The notes beneath the pieces are model-generated. The model was not told where the DNA came from. It saw only the letters and a program-made list of their open reading frames with translations, and did no database searches. A stretch of 64,000 nt of DNA from contig NZ_QOHI01000006.1 of the NCBI RefSeq assembly GCF_003319095.1, forward strand, positions 124,001-188,000, written 5' to 3'. This document shows, piece after piece, positions 1-10,300 of this stretch (position 1 is its first letter; each line of letters opens with the position of its first letter). A program made the position numbers and the translations under genes. This DNA comes from Blastococcus sp. TBT05-19. Lineage in GTDB: Bacteria > Actinomycetota > Actinomycetes > Mycobacteriales > Geodermatophilaceae.

Positions 1-1
1 C

Positions 2-751
2 GAGAACATTCTCACCGTGAGCTCGCGGCCAAGAAATCCAGCGTTGGCTGGCGTGATTCGCCAGCTCGGCCTCGCCGAGACCGCTGGCGTGGGCGTGGAC
101 CGCATGTACGCCGAGATGGTGAAGGTCGGTCACCAGCCACCGACATTCACAGGCGACCAGTTTCGAGTGGCCGTCACGCTGCATGGCGGAGCGCCCAATA
201 CGGCGGTAACCCGGTTCGCCACGACCCTTCCCGAAGACCGACGATCCGATCCAGACACGCTGCTAGTCATGCTCGCACTGCTGGGAAAGCGCAATGTCAC
301 AGCGTCCGAGCTAGCGCCCACGCTGCAGAAGGACGATGACGAGGTGGAGGCCATCCTCTTGCAGCTCGCAACCCCGGCGGTCGGCTTCATTGAGCGGACC
401 CGCGAGTCAGCCAACGCACGCGCCGGCATCTACCGCTTGCGCGACCAGGCTGTCGCCGCCCTCGGACCAGCGGTTACTTACCGACGGCGGGTCAGCGACG
501 ACACTGACCGCAAGGTCATCGAGATCGTCCGCGAAGCCGGACAGGTCAACGGCCGCATCGTGCGAACGCTCGTGGACGTAGACACGCCGACCGCCTCTCG
601 CATTCTCGCCGATCTGGTGGACCGGCAGATCCTCGTTAAGACGTCCGAGGCGCAGCGCGGACCGTCCGTCACCTACGGCCCCGGCCCGCAGTTCCCTTCC
701 TCCCGACCACGCAAGCGCAGCGCCAAGAAGCAGGAGTCCCGCAATGACTGA
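2..751 (+). CDS. RecG-like/HTH ATP-binding protein, 3' part only
   Basis: The reading frame is open to the left edge, so the gene starts outside the window; the GTG at 17 is probably internal. The first 35 residues (SRPRNPALAGVIRQLGLAE, then G.GVDRMY) match the C-terminal HATPase-like block of AlbA_2/RecG-related transcriptional regulators (COG2865 type). Two winged-helix-like segments follow, the second around KVIEIVREAGQVNGR to SRILADLVDRQILVK, and the protein ends in a basic tail. The stop overlaps the next gene's ATG by 8 nt, so it is probably translated with the defence operon. Proteins of this family often sit beside restriction and defence genes; a regulatory role here is inference. 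The N-terminal AlbA_2 domain is not in view. Confidence 0.7.
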   Translation, partial: ENILTVSSRPRNPALAGVIRQLGLAETAGVGVDRMYAEMVKVGHQPPTFTGDQFRVAVTLHGGAPNTAVTRFATTLPEDRRSDPDTLLVMLALLGKRNVTASELAPTLQKDDDEVEAILLQLATPAVGFIERTRESANARAGIYRLRDQAVAALGPAVTYRRRVSDDTDRKVIEIVREAGQVNGRIVRTLVDVDTPTASRILADLVDRQILVKTSEAQRGPSVTYGPGPQFPSSRPRKRSAKKQESRND

Positions 752-3503
752 GCAGGTCCGCCGCAAGCTCATCGAGGTTGCCCTGCCGCTCGAAGCGATC
801 AACCGTGAGTCCGCGCGCGAGAAGTCGATCCGGCACGGCCACCCCTCCACGCTGCACCTTTGGTGGGCCCGCCGGCCGCTGGCCGCCGCGCGAGCCGTCC
901 TATTTGCGCAGCTCGTCGACGATCCGTCGGCCCGACCCGACGAGTTCCCAACGCAGGAGGCGCAAGACACCGAGCGGCAGCGCCTGTTCGCGCTAATCGA
1001 GGAACTCGTGAAGTGGGACAACTCGACCAATGAGAAGCTGCTAGCCGAGGCGCACGCCGAGATTCTCAGGTCGACGGACGGTAGCCCTCCGCCGATCCTC
1101 GATCCGTTCGCCGGCGGCGGCTCGATTCCGCTGGAAGCGCAGCGCCTCGGCTTAGACGCGCACGCGAGCGACCTTAACCCCGTAGCTGTGCTGATCAACA
1201 AGGCCCTTATTGAGATCCCGCCTAAGTGGGCGGGACGGCCGCCTGTCTTCCCCGGCGCGGCGGACGACGCCGCCGGCTACTGGCCCCGCGCTACCGGACT
1301 CGCCGAGGACGTGCGCCGCTACGGCGCCTGGATGCGCGACGAGGCGGAGAAACGAATCGGGCACCTGTATCCGAAGGCGACGCTCTCCGACGGGACCAGA
1401 GCAACGGCGATCGCGTGGATCTGGGCGCGAACCGCAATATGCCCGAACCCTGCCTGCGGCGCGGAGATCCCTCTGGCAAGCACGTGGTGGCTAGCCAAAA
1501 GCAAGGACCGGCGCGCGTGGATTCAGCCCGTCGTGGCTGATGGTCGGGTCGATTATGACGTAAGGACCGGCAACGGTGGGCCTGACGACCCGCCTAAGCA
1601 AGGACGTGGCGCTCGATTCACTTGCCTGGTGTGCCGAGACACAACCACTGACGCATACGTGAAAACGGAAGCGGCGGCGGGAAGAATGGGGGCGCGCCTG
1701 ATGGCGGTAGTTGCCGAGGGCGAACGGCAACGCGTCTACCTTCGTCCCGACGAGATTCATATGGGCGCGATCAACTTAGAACGCCCCGAGAACGCCCCCG
1801 ACGGGGAGATCTCAAGAAATGGCCGCTGGTTCTCCCCGCCCGCGTTCGGTCTGGCCAGGTTCGCTGACCTATTCACGAATCGCCAGCTAGTTGCGCTAAC
1901 GACATTTAGCGACCTCGTAGGAGACGTCCACAGTCTTGTCGAGTCGCACGCCTCGAACGCTGGGCTTGCCGCCACCGAGGCGCGCGCTTACGCGGATGCG
2001 ATCAGCCTGTACCAAGCGTTCGGCGTAGATAAACTTTCCTTGACGAATACGAGCCTTGCTACTTGGCAATCGAGCCCAGACCGGCTAACACAGGCATACT
2101 CGCGCCAAGCAATCCCAATGACCTGGGACTTCGCCGAGGCTAACCCGCTATCAGATGCCGGCGGCGGCTTTCGCTTGACAGGTATTGCGATCGCTAAAGT
2201 CCTGGACCGACTGCCGGCTGTCACTGCTACTTCAGTGCGTCAGAAGAATGCACAGGACGCCATCATCGCCGGAAGCGCAATTGCCACCGATCCGCCCTAC
2301 TACGACAACATTGGATACGCCGACCTATCCGACTACTTCTACGTCTGGCTTCGCCGCTCCTTGGCGCCATATTTCCCGACAGAGACCGGGACCCTTCTAA
2401 CGCCTAAGACGGAGGAGCTTGTTGCGACCCCGTTCCGTTTCGAAGGAAGCAGGAAGAAGGCCGAGGAGCATTTCGAGCGGGGCTTCGTCGCGACCTTCAA
2501 GCAGATAAGCCGTAATCAAGCCATCAATATCCCGATCACGGTCTTCTACGCCTTCAAGCAAGCTGAATCGGATGACTCCGGCACGGCCTCAACGGGCTGG
2601 GAAACCATGCTCAACGGCCTTATCGAGGCCGGCCTAATGGTCACTGCAACGTGGCCGATGCGAACGGAACTTGTCACGAGTCTGAAGAAGGGCATCTCCG
2701 CGCTTGCTTCCTCTGTTGTACTTGCCTGCCGACCGCGCCCAGAACACGCAGAGGCGACCACTCGACGCGGCTTCATCGCGGCATTGAAGGACTCCCTGCC
2801 GGGAGCACTGCGAGAACTACAGCAGGGCAGCGTGGCTCCCGTTGACCTCGCGCAGGCAGCAATCGGGCCGGGCATGGCCGTCTTCACCCGCTACTCGCGT
2901 GTGGTTGAGTCCGATGGATCGGAAATGAGCGTGCGCACGGCGCTGGCGCTTATCAATCAGGTGCTGGACGAGACGCTCTCCGAGCAGGAGGGCGACTTTG
3001 ACTCGGACACCCGCTTCTGTTTGAAATGGTTCAGCCAGTACCAGTGGAGCGAGGCCGACTCCGGCACCGCCGACGTGCTCGCGCGGGCGACCAATACCTC
3101 GACCGAGGGCCTTCAACGCGGCGGGGTTTTCCGGGCTGTTGCTGGCACGGCACGGCTCCTTGCCCCCGAGGACCTGCGTGAGGACTGGGACCCGCTGACC
3201 GACCTCCGCACAAGCGTCTGGGAAGTCACCCTGCATTTGGCCAAGGCAGTGAGCGAGCGCGGCGCCGAAGCTGCCGCCGCGATCATGGCGAGCGCGGGCC
3301 AGCGTGTGGACCTCGACGTCGTCAAGGAACTCGCCTACTTGCTGTACAGCATCTGCGAGCGGCGCGGATGGACGTCGTCCGCTCTCCTGTTTAACGGGCT
3401 CGGCACGTCGTGGATTGACCTCGACGCAGCAGCTCGCAGCGCGGCTCTCAAGCCGGCCAATGTTCAAGGCACCTTCGACTACGACGCCGAGGACACCGAG
3501 TGA
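744..3503 (+). CDS. DUF1156 domain adenine-specific DNA methyltransferase
   Basis: A 919-residue protein. The N-terminus (RRKLIEVALPLEAINRESAR, then HPSTLHLWWARRPLAA) is the DUF1156 signature. The SAM-binding motif DPFAGGGS lies near residue 120, followed by SDLNPVAV. A zinc-ribbon-like insert has CPNPACG near 232 and CLVC near 295. The catalytic motif IV, DPPYYDNIGYADLSDYFY, is near 516. Together these indicate an N6-adenine (amino) DNA methyltransferase, presumably marking host DNA so the rest of the system can tell it from phage DNA. The ATG overlaps the preceding stop by 8 nt, and the stop overlaps the next GTG start as GTGA. A/T-richer codon use than the rest of the window points to horizontal acquisition. 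Target sequence unknown. Confidence 0.9.
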   Translation: MTEQVRRKLIEVALPLEAINRESAREKSIRHGHPSTLHLWWARRPLAAARAVLFAQLVDDPSARPDEFPTQEAQDTERQRLFALIEELVKWDNSTNEKLLAEAHAEILRSTDGSPPPILDPFAGGGSIPLEAQRLGLDAHASDLNPVAVLINKALIEIPPKWAGRPPVFPGAADDAAGYWPRATGLAEDVRRYGAWMRDEAEKRIGHLYPKATLSDGTRATAIAWIWARTAICPNPACGAEIPLASTWWLAKSKDRRAWIQPVVADGRVDYDVRTGNGGPDDPPKQGRGARFTCLVCRDTTTDAYVKTEAAAGRMGARLMAVVAEGERQRVYLRPDEIHMGAINLERPENAPDGEISRNGRWFSPPAFGLARFADLFTNRQLVALTTFSDLVGDVHSLVESHASNAGLAATEARAYADAISLYQAFGVDKLSLTNTSLATWQSSPDRLTQAYSRQAIPMTWDFAEANPLSDAGGGFRLTGIAIAKVLDRLPAVTATSVRQKNAQDAIIAGSAIATDPPYYDNIGYADLSDYFYVWLRRSLAPYFPTETGTLLTPKTEELVATPFRFEGSRKKAEEHFERGFVATFKQISRNQAINIPITVFYAFKQAESDDSGTASTGWETMLNGLIEAGLMVTATWPMRTELVTSLKKGISALASSVVLACRPRPEHAEATTRRGFIAALKDSLPGALRELQQGSVAPVDLAQAAIGPGMAVFTRYSRVVESDGSEMSVRTALALINQVLDETLSEQEGDFDSDTRFCLKWFSQYQWSEADSGTADVLARATNTSTEGLQRGGVFRAVAGTARLLAPEDLREDWDPLTDLRTSVWEVTLHLAKAVSERGAEAAAAIMASAGQRVDLDVVKELAYLLYSICERRGWTSSALLFNGLGTSWIDLDAAARSAALKPANVQGTFDYDAEDTE

Positions 3504-5428
3504 GCTTCGAGACCCCGCACTACAGCATCGGTGACCTACTCAGCTGGGCCGCCTCGGGTCATCTCCAGCTTCCGGACTTCCAGCGCGACTACAAGTGGGA
3601 CGACGAGCGTATCCGCTCGCTTCTGGTCACCATCGTCCGTGGCCACCCGATGGGGGTCGTCATGGTGCTGGAGACGGGCGGCAAGAACGTGCGCTTCAAG
3701 CCACGCCCCGTCACCGGAGTTCAAGGCGCCGTTCAAGAGCCCAGCCTGCTGCTACTCGACGGGCAGCAGCGGACGACGTCCCTCTTTCAGGCCTTGTCTG
3801 ATGACGGCATCGTCGACACCGAGGACGACCGGCGGAAGAAGCTGCGCCGGAAGTACTACCTCGACATCGAGCAGGCCGTGGGCACGTCCCAGGACCAGGA
3901 CGCCGCCGTCCGTTCACTACCGCATGATGGGCTCGTAACGGAGAACTTCGGCCGAGACGTCGTTTTCGACGTATCCACGACCGAGAAGGAACAGCAGCTC
4001 GGCCTAATGCCGATGACAGCTCCCTTTGCCCCGGGCGGGGCGATGACTTGGCTGCTCGGCTATCTCGCTGCGGGCGGTCCAGATGACACACCGCGACGGC
4101 AACTCCTCATGCAACAGCTCAATCAGCAGGTTCTGTTGCCGCTGACCAGTTACCGCATCCCGGCCATCAAACTTGGACAGGACACCTCGAAGGACGCCGT
4201 CGCTACGGTCTTTGAAAAGGTCAACACCGGGGGTCTGCCGCTCAACGTCTTCGAGTTGTTGACCGCCACCTTCGCGGGCGACCGGGCCTACTTCGAGGCC
4301 CATGGCACCGATTTCCGGCTGGGCGAGGACTGGGAGGCCACGACCGCCGTCCGCGACAAGCACCAGGTGCTGGCGGGGCTGCAGGCCACCGACTTCCTGC
4401 AGGGCGTCAGCATCCTGGCGACGCTGGAACAGCGCAGGCAGGACATCGCTGACGGCAAGTCAAAGCCGACCGCGACCAGTGCACGCAAGGAAGACATCCT
4501 CGCCCTAGACCTGGATCGGTATCTGGACTGGTCCGACCGTCTACGCAAGGCCCTGCCTTGGGTCGCGCATTTCCTCAAAGGCGAGCACTTCCACACCGCC
4601 GGCGGGCTCGCCTACCGCAGCCAGCTCGTGTCCCTCGCGGTCGTGCGCGTTCTAGTCGGCGACGACATCGACCTGTACGCCGTTCGCAACCGGATCCGGC
4701 AGTGGTTCTGGTGCGGTGTGCTCGGGGAGCTGTACGGCAGCACCATCGAGACCAAGATCGCTCGGGATGCTGAACAGGTGCCCGCTTGGGCCCTGGCCGC
4801 CAAGGACGGCTCCGCCGCCCCGCAGCCGGACACCGTCGCCCGAGCATCCTTTGCCGAAACCCGGCTGCTGTCGATGCGCACCCGGGGGTCCGCGGCCTAC
4901 AAGGGTGTTTACGCGCTGCTGATGGCGCAGCAGGCGCCCTGCGTGGACTGGAAGTTCCACAAGGTCATCGATCAGGCGACGTACGAGGACATGCAGGTCG
5001 ACATCCACCACGTCTTTCCGCACAAGTGGTGCATAGACAACGGCATCGACCCCAGCTACCGCGAAAGCATCATCAACAAGACACCGCTGGCGAAGAAGAC
5101 CAACATCCAGCTCGGCGGCGTCTCCCCCAAGCAGTACATGGCCCGCCTCGACTCGAACGGGATCGCGCCCGAGGCGGTCGACGACATCATCCGCAGCCAC
5201 GCGATCGACCCGGCAACCCTGCGTGCCGGCGACTTCGATGCGTACTTCGAGGCCCGCCGGAACGCCCTCGTCGGACTCATCGAGGGCGCAATGGGCAAAC
5301 CGGTCAATCGCGACTGGGACGAGGACCTCCCCGGCACGGAAGCCCCTGAGGCATTCGCCGAAGAGGCCGACGACGTCGAGGGCGACGACCCCGGGGACGC
5401 CGATGCCGCGGGTCCGGGAGCGTCCTGA
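3500..5428 (+). CDS. DUF262 and DUF1524 (GmrSD-like) nuclease
   Basis: A 642-residue protein. The N-terminal DUF262 (ParB/Srx-fold NTPase-like) domain shows LQLPDFQRDYKWDD near residues 23-36 and LLLDGQQRTTSLFQAL near 85-100. The C-terminal DUF1524 HNH-type nuclease shows DIHHVFPHKWC near 500 and INKTPLAKKTN near 525. This fusion is the layout of GmrSD/BrxU-type modification-dependent restriction enzymes, in which DUF262 binds or hydrolyses nucleotide and the His-Me finger cuts DNA. The GTG start lies inside the previous stop (GTGA); the stop overlaps the next ATG by 1 nt. The tail is acidic. In this operon it is the most obvious DNA-cleaving component, though whether it targets modified or unmodified DNA cannot be told from sequence. 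Confidence 0.88.
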   Translation: MSFETPHYSIGDLLSWAASGHLQLPDFQRDYKWDDERIRSLLVTIVRGHPMGVVMVLETGGKNVRFKPRPVTGVQGAVQEPSLLLLDGQQRTTSLFQALSDDGIVDTEDDRRKKLRRKYYLDIEQAVGTSQDQDAAVRSLPHDGLVTENFGRDVVFDVSTTEKEQQLGLMPMTAPFAPGGAMTWLLGYLAAGGPDDTPRRQLLMQQLNQQVLLPLTSYRIPAIKLGQDTSKDAVATVFEKVNTGGLPLNVFELLTATFAGDRAYFEAHGTDFRLGEDWEATTAVRDKHQVLAGLQATDFLQGVSILATLEQRRQDIADGKSKPTATSARKEDILALDLDRYLDWSDRLRKALPWVAHFLKGEHFHTAGGLAYRSQLVSLAVVRVLVGDDIDLYAVRNRIRQWFWCGVLGELYGSTIETKIARDAEQVPAWALAAKDGSAAPQPDTVARASFAETRLLSMRTRGSAAYKGVYALLMAQQAPCVDWKFHKVIDQATYEDMQVDIHHVFPHKWCIDNGIDPSYRESIINKTPLAKKTNIQLGGVSPKQYMARLDSNGIAPEAVDDIIRSHAIDPATLRAGDFDAYFEARRNALVGLIEGAMGKPVNRDWDEDLPGTEAPEAFAEEADDVEGDDPGDADAAGPGAS

Positions 5429-7293
5429 TGGTCGGCATTGCGCCCGCGGGCACCACCGTCGACGGGGTGGACGGCGGTCGGTCGCTCGACTACCGCGCGC
5501 TGATGACTTGTGCCGCCCCCACGCCCTGGCTGCAGTCTGTGGAGGACCAGCTCGCTTCCTGGCTGCGACAGCGCAAGGATTGGGATGTCGACGTCCGCAC
5601 TGACGGTCGACTCACCAGTGGTGTGCGCTCCTTCGCCGTGCGGCACCACCAGGACGGGCAATCGCGAAGCCTCCGTGCCCGGCTCGTGGAGCCGGACCCG
5701 TCACGCGGCGCCTGGACCACCGAGCTGATAGCGCACGAGCGCTCCGGTGGCGGCGGATGGATCTCCCTGGATGTCGAGAATGCGAACGGCAACTTCGTCG
5801 CCGTGCCTGCGCTCGCGAGGTACCTCATGCAGGTACTTCCGTTGGCCGACGGTGAACTTCAGTTCGCCGACGAGCCGCAGGTCGTGCGGGAGCACCAGCT
5901 CGACGAAGTGATGGACCTGCTGTGCGACGAGGAACGCCACGGTCTCGTCTTCGTGGCAGGGACCGCCACGGATGGCATCCCCTTCGACAGGTTCATCCCG
6001 GCCGTCAAGAAGTGGACCCGTGAGGTCTACGGGCTCGCGCAGGTCATCGTGCTCGACCCGGCCGCCACCGCGACACTCTCCCGCTCCTTCGGAGAGCCAC
6101 ACGGCGTTCCGCCGTGGGCATTGCGCACCTACCTGCCCGGCGTCGATCCCGCCGTCCGAATCGATGGGCGACGGCATCGCATCTTCGGCACCGCGAGTCT
6201 GGCAAAACTGGCCGACGGCCACGTGCGCCAGGTGCTGGGCCGGGCTGCTCGCAACCACGCCGCCGCGCGGCCCACGCCCCCGTCTGTCCAGCGAGTGCGC
6301 CGGATGTTCGAGCGACTGGCCAACCAGGCCATCGTCGAGGCGATCGCCGAGCATCAGCCACCGGCCGCGGTCCTCGAGGAAAGGCCACCGACCGCTCCCC
6401 CGTCCTCGCGGGCCCCACAGCCAGCGCCCGCCGGCGATCTGGCAGCCGCGGCCGAGCGCTATCTGGCCGAGATCGAGCTGACCCGGACGATTCTCGGCAT
6501 AGACGCACTCGACGAACCCACGCTTCGTCGGGTTGCAGCAAGCGCTGCCGCCGCCCGCACAAACCCCGAGGCCATCGCACGGGCCGCCCAACAGATCCAG
6601 GACCAGCAGGCCCGCATAGAGCAGCTCGAGGACCGGATCGATGGTCTCGCGAGGTCGCTCGAGGAGGAGGAGCTCGAGCACGCAATCACCAACGAGGCGT
6701 TGGAAAAGCGGGAAGACGAAACCCGCTGGCTGCGTGGGCGTCTTCAGGAACAGGGCAACTACGACGCTGCCTTCGCGCCATTACCGGCCGACTCCGAGAC
6801 GGCGTATCCAGATTCCTTCGCCGACCTGCTAACTGCGGTGGAGGCCATGCGCGAGCAAGGCCTTGTCTTCACCGGAAAGCCGGATCATGCTCTGGCGCTC
6901 GACGACGTTGACCATCTGGGCAAGTGCGTGCACACCGCCTGGGACGCGCTCCTCGCGCTGGCCGACTACGTGCGTGCACGCAGAGATGGGGCGTGCGACC
7001 GCGGGGTCGACGACTACGTGAAGAACACTCCGTCCGGCTACCGCCAGATCCCGCCCGCCAAGTTCGCCGCCACGGAAACCGCAATCACGATGAAGCAGTT
7101 CGGTGCCGAGCGGATCTTCCCTGTTCCGGCCAGCGTCGATCCGTCCGGCAAGGCCACCATGACCGCCCACGTCAAGCTGGGGCGGATCGGAATGGTGAGC
7201 CCTCGCCTCTACTACCTGGACCACTACACCGAAAGCGGCACGATCGTCGTGGGCTACATCGGCCGCCACCTGACGAACACGCAGACGAACTGA
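5428..7293 (+). CDS. Unrecognised coiled-coil protein of the defence operon
   Basis: A 621-residue protein I cannot place in a named family. Residues about 1-290 look globular, with alternating hydrophobic strands such as HGLVFVAGTA and VYGLAQVIVLDP. A Pro/Ala-rich linker (about 315-345) follows. A long helical segment (about 345-440) runs into the clear coiled coil IQDQQARIEQLEDRIDGLAR. A compact C-terminal domain (about 470-621) contains KTPSGYR-like NTPSGYRQIPPAKFAATE and ends in MVSPRLYYLDHY then VVGYIGRHLTNTQ. That conserved-looking ending suggests a real structural domain. It starts 1 nt inside the previous stop and ends 12 nt before the HEPN-DUF499 gene, so it belongs to the same unit. 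A scaffolding or sensing role between nuclease and ATPase is speculation. Confidence 0.75.
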   Translation: MVGIAPAGTTVDGVDGGRSLDYRALMTCAAPTPWLQSVEDQLASWLRQRKDWDVDVRTDGRLTSGVRSFAVRHHQDGQSRSLRARLVEPDPSRGAWTTELIAHERSGGGGWISLDVENANGNFVAVPALARYLMQVLPLADGELQFADEPQVVREHQLDEVMDLLCDEERHGLVFVAGTATDGIPFDRFIPAVKKWTREVYGLAQVIVLDPAATATLSRSFGEPHGVPPWALRTYLPGVDPAVRIDGRRHRIFGTASLAKLADGHVRQVLGRAARNHAAARPTPPSVQRVRRMFERLANQAIVEAIAEHQPPAAVLEERPPTAPPSSRAPQPAPAGDLAAAAERYLAEIELTRTILGIDALDEPTLRRVAASAAAARTNPEAIARAAQQIQDQQARIEQLEDRIDGLARSLEEEELEHAITNEALEKREDETRWLRGRLQEQGNYDAAFAPLPADSETAYPDSFADLLTAVEAMREQGLVFTGKPDHALALDDVDHLGKCVHTAWDALLALADYVRARRDGACDRGVDDYVKNTPSGYRQIPPAKFAATETAITMKQFGAERIFPVPASVDPSGKATMTAHVKLGRIGMVSPRLYYLDHYTESGTIVVGYIGRHLTNTQTN

Positions 7294-7305
7294 CGGGGAT
7301 CGAGA

Positions 7306-10300
7306 ATGGCGACGCTGAGCAACAAGGAGCGGGTCGGCAAGGCCCTGGACCTGCTGGCCGAGGGGCTGCTGCCCTTTGTCTCGCCGCGGATGAGTGCCGC
7401 CGCAGGCGCCAACGGCGGAGACTGGGTGGCGTTGCTCGAAGCACGCGACGAGGCCAAGCACGGGCGCAAGGTGGCCCACATCAAGGAAGACCCCGGCCTG
7501 CTGCTTCGGGTGCTCACCGAGGAATGGCGGATCTTCGCTAGTGACCTGTCACGGGTCGAGCAATCCTTCGCCTCCGAACTGCGCGAGGTGCGCAACCGGC
7601 ACGCGCACAACGCCGCGTTCAGCCCCGACGACACCTACCGAGCGCTGGACACCATGGAGCGGCTGCTCACCGCCGTCGGCGCCGTCCCGCAGGCCGAGGG
7701 CGTGCGCCGGTTGCGCGCCGATCACCAGCGCGCCCAGTTCGAGGCCGAGACGCGCAAACTCGTCCGCCAGCAGGACGCGACCGTCTCGGTCGCCGGTCAG
7801 GGCCTCAAGCCGTGGCGCGAGGTGCTGGCACCGCACGACGACGTCGCTTCGGGCAACTTCTCCTCAAGTGAGTTCGCCGCTGACCTGCACGCGGTGAAGT
7901 TCGGAGAGGACGACCCGTCCCTCGGTCGCGAGTACGCCGAGCCGGTCGAGTTCTTCCGCCGCACCTACCTCACCGAAGGCCTGCGTGATCTGCTCGACCG
8001 CGCAGTCCGCAGGATCGGTGGTGACGGTAACGCCAGCCCGATCATCAACCTGCAGACCAATTTCGGCGGCGGCAAGACGCACTCCATGCTCGCCCTCTAC
8101 CACCTGATGTCGGGCACGCCGGTGCGCTCGATGCCGCAGGAAGTGCAGGACCTCGTCGGTGACCGTGGCCTGCCCCAGCATGTGCGTCGCGTCGTGCTCG
8201 TCGGCACGCACCTCAAGCCCACGGGTGACCGCAAGGACGACGGCACCCAGGTCAACACCATCTGGGGCGAACTCGCCTGGCAGCTCGGCGGGCGCGAAGC
8301 CTATGACCGCCTGGCCGAGGCAGACGCCAAGCGCACCAACCCGGGGGACCTGCTGCGCGGGCTGCTCGCCGACTACGGTCCGGCGCTGATCCTGATCGAC
8401 GAGTGGGTGGCGTACGCGCGCCAGCTCTGGAACAGAGAAGACCTCGAGGCAGGCACCTTCGACACCCAGTTCACCTTCGCGCAGTCACTGACCGAGGTCG
8501 TAAAGACGGTTCCAGGGGTGCTGCTGGTCATTTCGATTCCCGCCTCGCACGATCCGGAGAAGGAGCCTGGTGCCGGCGGCTCGGCGATCGAGGTCGGCGG
8601 TCCCAACGGTCAGGAAGCGCTGCAGCGGCTGCAGAACGTCGTTCGACGGGTCGCCGACCAGTGGCGGCCCGCATCGTCGCAGGAGTCGTTCGAGATCGTC
8701 CGGCGGCGGTTGTTCACTGAACCGACCGCTACCGCCTCGGCGGACATCGCCGCGGTCGCGCGGCAATTCGTGCAGTTTTACGCGCGCCACTCCGGCGAGT
8801 TCCCGCGGGAGGTCAAGGAGACCGCCTACGAGAACCGCATCAAGGCCGCCTATCCCCTGCATCCGGAACTCTTCGACCGGCTGTACGAGGACTGGTCGAC
8901 CCTCGAGCGGTTCCAGCGCACCCGCGGCGTACTGCGACTGATGAGCACCGTCGTCCATGCGCTCTGGGTTGCACAGGACGCCTCGCCGATGATCCTGCCC
9001 GGCACCGTCCCGCTCGACGTGCCGACCGTGGCCAGTGAAATCACTCAGTACCTGCCTGACTCGTGGAAGCCGATCATCGACACCGACATCGACGGCACCA
9101 ACTCCACCCCGGCCCGGGTCGATACCGAGCGTCCGCTGCTCGGCGCGCGAGCGGTCACCCGCCGGCTGGCCCGGACCATGTTCATCGGCTCAGCGCCTAC
9201 CTTGCGCTCGGCGCATCGAGGAGTGGAGCGCCAGCGGGTGTGGCTCGGTGCCGCGGTGCCAGGCGACACGGTCGGCAACTTCGGTTCTGCGGTGGAGCTG
9301 CTCTCGCAGCGCGCCACGTACCTCTATGCCGAGGGCAACCGCTACTGGTACGACACCCAGGCGTCGGTCACCAGGACGGCCGCCGACTATGCCGACGGCC
9401 TGCGCGACAAGCCCGAGGAAGTCTGGGCCGAGATCGTCCGCCGCCTGCAGCCAGAGGCGCGGCATCGGGGCGGGTTCGCAGCTGTTGCCGTTGCCCCGGA
9501 CGCGTCCGCGGAGATCTTGGACGGCGAGGAGGTGCGCCTCACGCTGCTGCATCCCTCTCGACCGCATTCCAAGGGTGCCGCCGATTCGCCCGCGATGGCC
9601 TTTGCCAGCGAGGCATTCGAGCGCCGGGGCACCGCGCAGCGAACCAACCGCAACATGCTGGTCTTCCTGGCGCCGGATTCCAAACGGTTGGACGAGCTCT
9701 CCGAGTCCGTGCGCCACTACCTGGCCTGGACGTGGGTATCGGGCCGGCGCGACGAACTCGACCTCTCGCCGCAGCAGCTCAAGCAAGTCGAGTCCAACGT
9801 CGCGCGTAACAATGATGACGTCACGGCCCGTATCGCGCAGACCTACCACTGGGTGTTGGTTCCCGAGCAGCCCGATCCGGGCCGCGGTGCAGTGCTCGCC
9901 GTGGAGAAGGCAGAGGGCGCCAACCCTCGGCTGGCAGAGCGGGTCACCGACAAGCTCACCCGTTCTGGCCTGCTCGCGGGCTCGGTGGCGGCGCGGGCCA
10001 TCCGGCTCGACCTCGACCAACGGCTCAGTTCCAAGTGGGAACGCGGCCACATTTCGGTGGGTGAGCTATGGGGCTACTACTGCCGGTACCCATACCTGAC
10101 TCGCCTCCGCGACCGCTCGGTCCTGGTCGACGGCGTCGAATCGACGCTGATGTCGATGACGTGGGAACGGGAAGGCTTCGCCCTTGCCGACTCCTATGAC
10201 GAGACGTCCGGTCGGTACAACGGCCTCGTGCTGCCCGGAGGAGACGCACTCTTCGGGCAGATCACCGACAGCACTCTGCTTGTCGTGCCGGCCGTCGCGA

